Below are positions 15,550 to 19,039 of a stretch of 19,039 nt of DNA, one piece after another. The notes beneath the pieces are model-generated. The model was not told where the DNA came from and made no database searches. It was given only the letters and a program-made list of their open reading frames with translations. The position numbers were made by a program, and so were the translations under genes. Source of the stretch: CAYNYM01 sp049366815 (GTDB lineage: Bacteria > Desulfobacterota > DSM-4660 > Desulfatiglandales > HGW-15). The first letter of the stretch is position 1. Each line of letters opens with the position of its first letter. The DNA lies in NCBI GenBank assembly GCA_049366815.1, contig JBMNCO010000204.1, positions 1-19,039 of the forward strand, read 5' to 3'.

Positions 15550-15870
15550 GATCCCTTTCCTTTTCTAATGATTCGGATTTTATAGCTTTAAAAGAATGCG
15601 CTGATGACCCCCTCGGCCCCGCCTTTCCAGGAGGGTGTATCTCAGAGGCCCCTTGATGTGATCATCCCATTTGTTACCTACCTCCCAAGAGGTGCGGGAA
15701 CCGGAGAATCAAATTGAAGCGAAATACATGGAAGAGGCGTGTCAAACCCCAGATTCTTTGTTAGCCGCGGCACAGTGTCCAATTCGGAAATGAAATTTCT
15801 CTACTCGAACCCTTCGGAAACCTCGTTCCACCCCTTCTGGGCGATTTGCTGGTGTTGCAAGCTCCTAGGA

Positions 15871-15993
15871 CAATCCCGCAGGATTGCGAAACTGTACTGC
15901 ATATTATGTTGTCCGGCTGGCGGGGCCATCGGATGGCCTCGTCGCATCGAGGGATTGTGCGACCTGCCTCCGGGCAGAGGCCGGAAATCCCTC
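15871..15993. other. Cluster of inverted repeats, possible structured RNA
   Basis: Four elements are seen directly: CAATCC(CGCA)GGATTG at 15871-15886; GGCCATC-G-GATGGCC at 15924-15938; GTCGCA (15941-15946) with TGCGAC (15958-15963); and GAGGGATT (15949-15956) with AATCCCTC (15986-15993) enclosing CTGCC-TCCG-GGCAG (15964-15977). The third and fourth pairings exclude each other, as in a switching RNA. I cannot match it to a known riboswitch class. Confidence 0.4.
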
Positions 15994-16138
15994 AGATTGA
16001 CGCAGAAATCTTATGAAGATCATTTCTGGATGGAGATCATGTTATGGTGCGGAAACATACCGAAAGGACAGTACACACTTTAACACATTATTGCAAGAAA
16101 AAATAATTCCTACTAATTTAGGATAATATAAGGACGCC

Positions 16139-16160
16139 GCATTCTGGTCATGCAGAATGC
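16139..16160 (-). terminator. Hairpin after the UroD-like gene
   Basis: GCATTCTG (16139-16146) and CAGAATGC (16153-16160) form a perfect 8-bp stem with a six-base loop, starting 16 bases past the stop of the UroD-like gene. No T-run follows directly on the minus strand, although a weak second hairpin (16108-16123) followed by a T-rich stretch lies just beyond. It may stop transcription or protect the 3' end. Confidence 0.4.
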
Positions 16161-16176
16161 ATTTCAAATGGTCATT

Positions 16177-17100
16177 TCAGGCCTCTGAGAGACCTTCTTT
16201 TAGCCTTTCCAGGGCCTCCCAGTCGATACCCGGGAAGAGACCGGATGTGGTGCCCAGGATGAACCCTCCTCCAACCCCCAGTTTCTCCATCGCCCCCTTC
16301 AATCGATTTATAAAAATCGAATCGCCGGGCGGTGGAAGATCTTCCGGTGCAAGGCTTCCCCAAAGGCAGAGTTCCTTGCCCCAATGTTCCTTCGTGGCTT
16401 GAATATCCATCCCTGATTTGGGATCGATGCAGTGAAGCCCCCTGAATCCCATTTTGACGAGATTCGGAATGATGTCCAGGGTGTTGCCGTCGCTGTGGAA
16501 AAAGGCAGACAATCCCTGTAAGTCCGCTTCTTCCGCCATTCTTTCCAGGGACGGGAAAAAGAAGTTTCGAAGGATTTCGGGGCCGGCCATCAACCCCCTG
16601 GAGTAAGCAATGTCATCCGCGATGATCACCCCGTCAACTCCCCCGTCGGCAAGACGCCTGATCCATTCCCGATTCAGCCCCTCCACGTGTCGCACAAATT
16701 CGGAGACCACATCAGGAGATCGTTGAGGAAGCATGAAAAATTCCTTGAAGCCCAGGGACCGGACCCCCCATCCGAAAGGGCCGTCCAGGACCCCGAAGAT
16801 AAAGAGGCCCGTCTTGCCCGTCCATTCTTCCAGGTGGGGCCAATAAAGCCCCTCTGGTTCCGGAACGGAGCGCAAGGTCGTAGGATAATCGGGGTGAATA
16901 CAGAAAAGGTCGAGGCCTAATCGGTTGACAAATGCGGATTTTTCCTCGAAACCCACACGCGGCACTTTCAGGGCCTTTGCGATCAAGGTATTGTCGATGA
17001 TGATTTCACCCCTCGGGACCCTGTCCGGTTCCCGGTGGCCGATGGACAGACGGACACGTTCTCTAGAGGTGTGCGGGTTTACCTCTTCGAGGCTTCTCAC
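16177..17100 (-). CDS. UroD-family (MtaA/CmuA-like) protein, probable methyltransferase
   Basis: The 307-residue protein has the uroporphyrinogen decarboxylase TIM-barrel pattern found in corrinoid-dependent methyltransferases: an N-terminal RERVRLSIGHREPDRVP (13-29), GVDGVIIADDIAY (154-166), FFHSDGN (200-206), GLHCIDPKSGMD (221-232) and a GGGFILGTTSG loop (277-287). The zinc ligands of MtaA (His-x-Cys and a later Cys) appear here as H202-x-D204 and a loop without Cys, so its metal chemistry is uncertain. True HemE is less likely because of context and motif differences. The GTG start (17098-17100) overlaps the RACE stop (GTGA) and is preceded by GAGG. The pairing implies a methyl-transfer reaction whose corrinoid protein is kept active by the RACE partner; no corrinoid protein is encoded in the window. 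Confidence 0.82.
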   Translation of the reverse strand: MRSLEEVNPHTSRERVRLSIGHREPDRVPRGEIIIDNTLIAKALKVPRVGFEEKSAFVNRLGLDLFCIHPDYPTTLRSVPEPEGLYWPHLEEWTGKTGLFIFGVLDGPFGWGVRSLGFKEFFMLPQRSPDVVSEFVRHVEGLNREWIRRLADGGVDGVIIADDIAYSRGLMAGPEILRNFFFPSLERMAEEADLQGLSAFFHSDGNTLDIIPNLVKMGFRGLHCIDPKSGMDIQATKEHWGKELCLWGSLAPEDLPPPGDSIFINRLKGAMEKLGVGGGFILGTTSGLFPGIDWEALERLKEGLSEA

Positions 17101-18944
17101 GCCGCCCTCACCTGGTCAAAACGCATGGCCCTGGCAAACTTGTGGCTGAAAGCCTTGTGGGTTGTCAGATCCCTGTGCTCCACCCTGGTAGCGATCTCCG
17201 AGGCGATTTTGAGCTGTGTCCCGGACAACAGGGCCATGATGGCCCCTGTCCCCGCCGCATTTCCAACGGCCTGGACGCGGTCAAGCGGCATCTCAGGAAT
17301 CAGGCCGATACCCCTGAGACTCTCGGGGCGGAGACGGCTTCCAAAGGCGCCGGCAAGCAGAAATCCATCCAGGTCCTCAGGGGTCGCACCGACCTCCTCC
17401 AAAAGGATTTCAATGCCGGCTCTCATGGCACCCTTGGCCAACTGCAGTTCACTGATATCCTTCTGGGTTATGGCCACATGGCGCCCGCCTTCGGTCAGAA
17501 AGAACTGGTATCCATTTTGGGCCTGCCGGATACGTCCCCTGATAACGGGGGGCAACTCCGCAATACAGTCCTCCGGACTCCTCAAGCGTCCACCTTCTTG
17601 GACGATGCCGAGTCTCACCATCTCCGACACGGCATCAATGAGCCCGGAACCGCAAATACCCCTCGCCTCGATCTGTCCGATAACCGACAGGTGGACATCT
17701 TCATCCAGCGCCACCTGGGATATGGCCCCGGGTTCCGCCCGCATGCCTTGGCTGATGCTTCCCCCTTCGAATGCCGGACCCGCGGCCGTTGAACAGGCCA
17801 AAAGCCTTCCGTCCGATGCCAGGACGATCTCGCCGTTTGTGCCGATGTCGATGGCCATCCAGGTTCCCGGCAGGGCATGGATTCCCGTGGCAAGGATCAC
17901 GCCGGTGGTATCTGAACCCACATACCCACCGATGTTTGGAAGAAGGGAAAAGTGCGTGCGGGGAGACAGAGTCTGCAGGTCAAGCGCATCCACTCTCGAT
18001 ACAGCTATCCTGGAAAAGGCCGGCACAAAAGGCGCCACAGCAATGGCACCCGCAGGGACACCCAGCAGCAGATGACTCATGACGGTGTTCCCGACAACAG
18101 TCAGCAGATAGATATGATCCGCGCGGATGCCGCTCGAGTCCAAGAGATCCGAGACAATGCCGTCTATGGTCCGGCCCACAAGCCTCTTCATTTCAGAGAG
18201 CCCTCCGGGTTCCTTCAGCGTGTAGGAAACACGGGACAGGACGTCCGCTCCGAAGGCACCCTGTCCGTTTGGGGCCGCCGCCGAATGAAGCACTCCTCCC
18301 TCAGCCAGGTCCACCAGATATCCGGCCACTGTTGTTGTCCCGATGTCCAGGGCAATCCCATAGGTCTCTTTGGAGGTGTCTCCCCCCTCCACTGCAATCA
18401 AACGATCGCCCAAGACCACCGAAGTCACGGAAAAATGGTTGTCCCTCAGGATCCTGGGAAGTGCGGCCACCACATCCGGACCGGCCTCGGTTCCTTCGGC
18501 AAGCTGCGCCGACAGTCTGTCCAGGTCTGAGGTCTGATCGTGAATCGTCGGGACGGCAAGTTCGTGGTGGGTCTTGACGACCTGGGGGTTCAATTCCATG
18601 GGCACATGCATGGGTTCTCCCTTGTCGGGCGAAAAACCGATGGGCACTGAGCAGGCTTTTTCTACCTCGATGATTGCATCCCCCAGCAGTTTCCTCTGAC
18701 ACAGAAGAATCCGCCCTTCACTGAGGGCCTCAGGTGGGAGATGTCTTTCCTCAGCCGCTGTAAACTCACTAATCGATCCTTTGACAAGACGCCCGCGGCA
18801 TTTCCCGCAGGCCCCCTTTCCTCCACACACAGATTCGATCTCAACGTTCGCAGCAATCGCGGCCTTCATCAGGTTGGTCCCCAGAGGAACAGCCGTCTTT
18901 CGCCCGGAGGGTAAAAAGGTCACGGTCACATCTCTCGACGTCAT
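17097..18944 (-). CDS. Reductive activator of corrinoid enzymes (RACE, RamA/RACo-like)
   Basis: This is an ATP-dependent iron-sulfur protein that reduces inactive Co(II) corrinoid to Co(I). With the ATG at 18944 it has 615 residues. An N-terminal plant-type [2Fe-2S] ferredoxin has C40, C46, C49 and C82 (CGGKGACGKC). A linker is followed by an ASKHA-type ATPase core with DIGTTT (200-205), VVGNTVMSHLLLG (283-295), DIGTNGE (366-372), GSGLID (432-437) and LAGAFG (530-535). This is the RACo architecture rather than the RamA type with C-terminal [4Fe-4S] clusters. A longer frame can begin at a TTG (19025), but the ferredoxin fold starts right after the ATG at 18944, so I prefer that start even though its ribosome binding site is weak. 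It overlaps the UroD-like gene by four bases. Confidence 0.92.
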   Translation of the reverse strand: MTSRDVTVTFLPSGRKTAVPLGTNLMKAAIAANVEIESVCGGKGACGKCRGRLVKGSISEFTAAEERHLPPEALSEGRILLCQRKLLGDAIIEVEKACSVPIGFSPDKGEPMHVPMELNPQVVKTHHELAVPTIHDQTSDLDRLSAQLAEGTEAGPDVVAALPRILRDNHFSVTSVVLGDRLIAVEGGDTSKETYGIALDIGTTTVAGYLVDLAEGGVLHSAAAPNGQGAFGADVLSRVSYTLKEPGGLSEMKRLVGRTIDGIVSDLLDSSGIRADHIYLLTVVGNTVMSHLLLGVPAGAIAVAPFVPAFSRIAVSRVDALDLQTLSPRTHFSLLPNIGGYVGSDTTGVILATGIHALPGTWMAIDIGTNGEIVLASDGRLLACSTAAGPAFEGGSISQGMRAEPGAISQVALDEDVHLSVIGQIEARGICGSGLIDAVSEMVRLGIVQEGGRLRSPEDCIAELPPVIRGRIRQAQNGYQFFLTEGGRHVAITQKDISELQLAKGAMRAGIEILLEEVGATPEDLDGFLLAGAFGSRLRPESLRGIGLIPEMPLDRVQAVGNAAGTGAIMALLSGTQLKIASEIATRVEHRDLTTHKAFSHKFARAMRFDQVRAA

Positions 18945-19039
18945 GGGTTCATCGGTATATTTCAATGGCAGGCATCCTTTTCCAGCTGTGTCCAAATGGT
19001 GCCCCTCAAAATGGACACACGCCAATCCGTGTCAAATTT
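18945..19039. other. Sequence upstream of the RACE gene
   Basis: The frame stays open to the window edge without a strong ribosome binding site. TTGACA on the minus strand (19035-19030) could be a -35 box, but no fair -10 is visible. Upstream context is cut off. Confidence 0.3.

Larger units (their letters stand above)
15550..16176. other. Long intergenic region with several hairpins
   Basis: No gene is supported. A plus-strand frame at 15739-16083 has no ribosome binding site and a protein rich in Cys and Trp without pattern. The stretch lies between the end of the UroD-like gene and the start of the metF paralogue (both minus), so it should hold the leader and promoter of the C1 operon. 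A GC-rich part (15871-15993) contains several inverted repeats, described separately. An AT-rich part (16081-16135) lies just downstream of the UroD-like gene. Confidence 0.5.

Noticed and set aside
15600..15700. TPP-riboswitch-like string CTGAGATACACCC on the minus strand before the metF paralogue
   Set aside because: The other conserved TPP elements (the ACCTGA segment and its pairing partners) are missing, so the resemblance is partial.
15720..15745. TTGACA on the minus strand (15745-15740) as a promoter for the C1 operon
   Set aside because: No acceptable -10 hexamer lies 16-18 bases downstream.
15739..16083. 114-codon plus-strand frame in the long intergenic region
   Set aside because: No ribosome binding site, odd Cys/Trp-rich composition, and it crosses several inverted repeats; better read as non-coding.
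17035..18075. Long plus-strand frame opposite the RACE gene
   Set aside because: Antisense shadow of a strongly recognised coding sequence; its translation is rich in Pro, Ser and Arg and shows no domain.
1..19039. CRISPR arrays, tRNA or rRNA genes, insertion sequences
   Set aside because: No regularly spaced repeats, cloverleaf patterns, transposase-like proteins or terminal inverted repeats were seen on either strand.

Overview
The window suggests an anaerobic bacterium with reductive acetyl-CoA (Wood-Ljungdahl) type C1 chemistry, most likely a Desulfobacterota sulfate reducer or syntroph. This rests on an HdrA/MvhD/MetV/MetF cluster, a corrinoid-activating RACE protein, a UroD-family methyltransferase-like protein, a WtpABC tungstate transporter and abundant PAS histidine kinases. 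The taxon is an inference; there is no rRNA or tRNA here to anchor it.

Layout. (1) 1-1456, plus strand: a single 3-hydroxyacyl-CoA dehydrogenase gene with its own candidate promoter and a clear intrinsic terminator. (2) 1869-4691, plus strand: a compact tungstate (or molybdate) ABC importer operon, wtpA-wtpB-wtpC. (3) 15549 down to 4713, minus strand, ten genes in one direction: a divergent metF paralogue, a double-length hdrA, mvhD, metV and metF, then (after a 148-nt gap with an elaborate palindromic structure) a CheY-like receiver, two stand-alone tandem-ACT proteins, a PAS-PAS histidine kinase and a REC-PAS histidine kinase. (4) 18944 down to 16177, minus strand: a RACE-type corrinoid activator translationally overlapped with a UroD-like protein. 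Three stretches over 300 nt lack convincing genes (1-426, 1285-1868, 15550-16176).

How the parts may fit. MetV and MetF with HdrA and MvhD form the core of the flavin/iron-sulfur methylene-tetrahydrofolate reductase complex known from acetogens such as Moorella, but no hdrB or hdrC is present, so any bifurcation partner must be something else. The RACE/UroD pair belongs to corrinoid methyl-transfer chemistry on the same methyl pool. Tungstate uptake would supply W-dependent enzymes such as formate dehydrogenase or aldehyde oxidoreductases. The downstream signalling operon, in which aspartokinase-like ACT proteins without a kinase domain sit beside two histidine kinases, is the least familiar part. 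A 36-nt sequence (34/36 identical by direct comparison) occurs in the leader of wtpA and again, in the same orientation relative to the gene, upstream of the signalling operon. This may link tungstate uptake to that sensory module.
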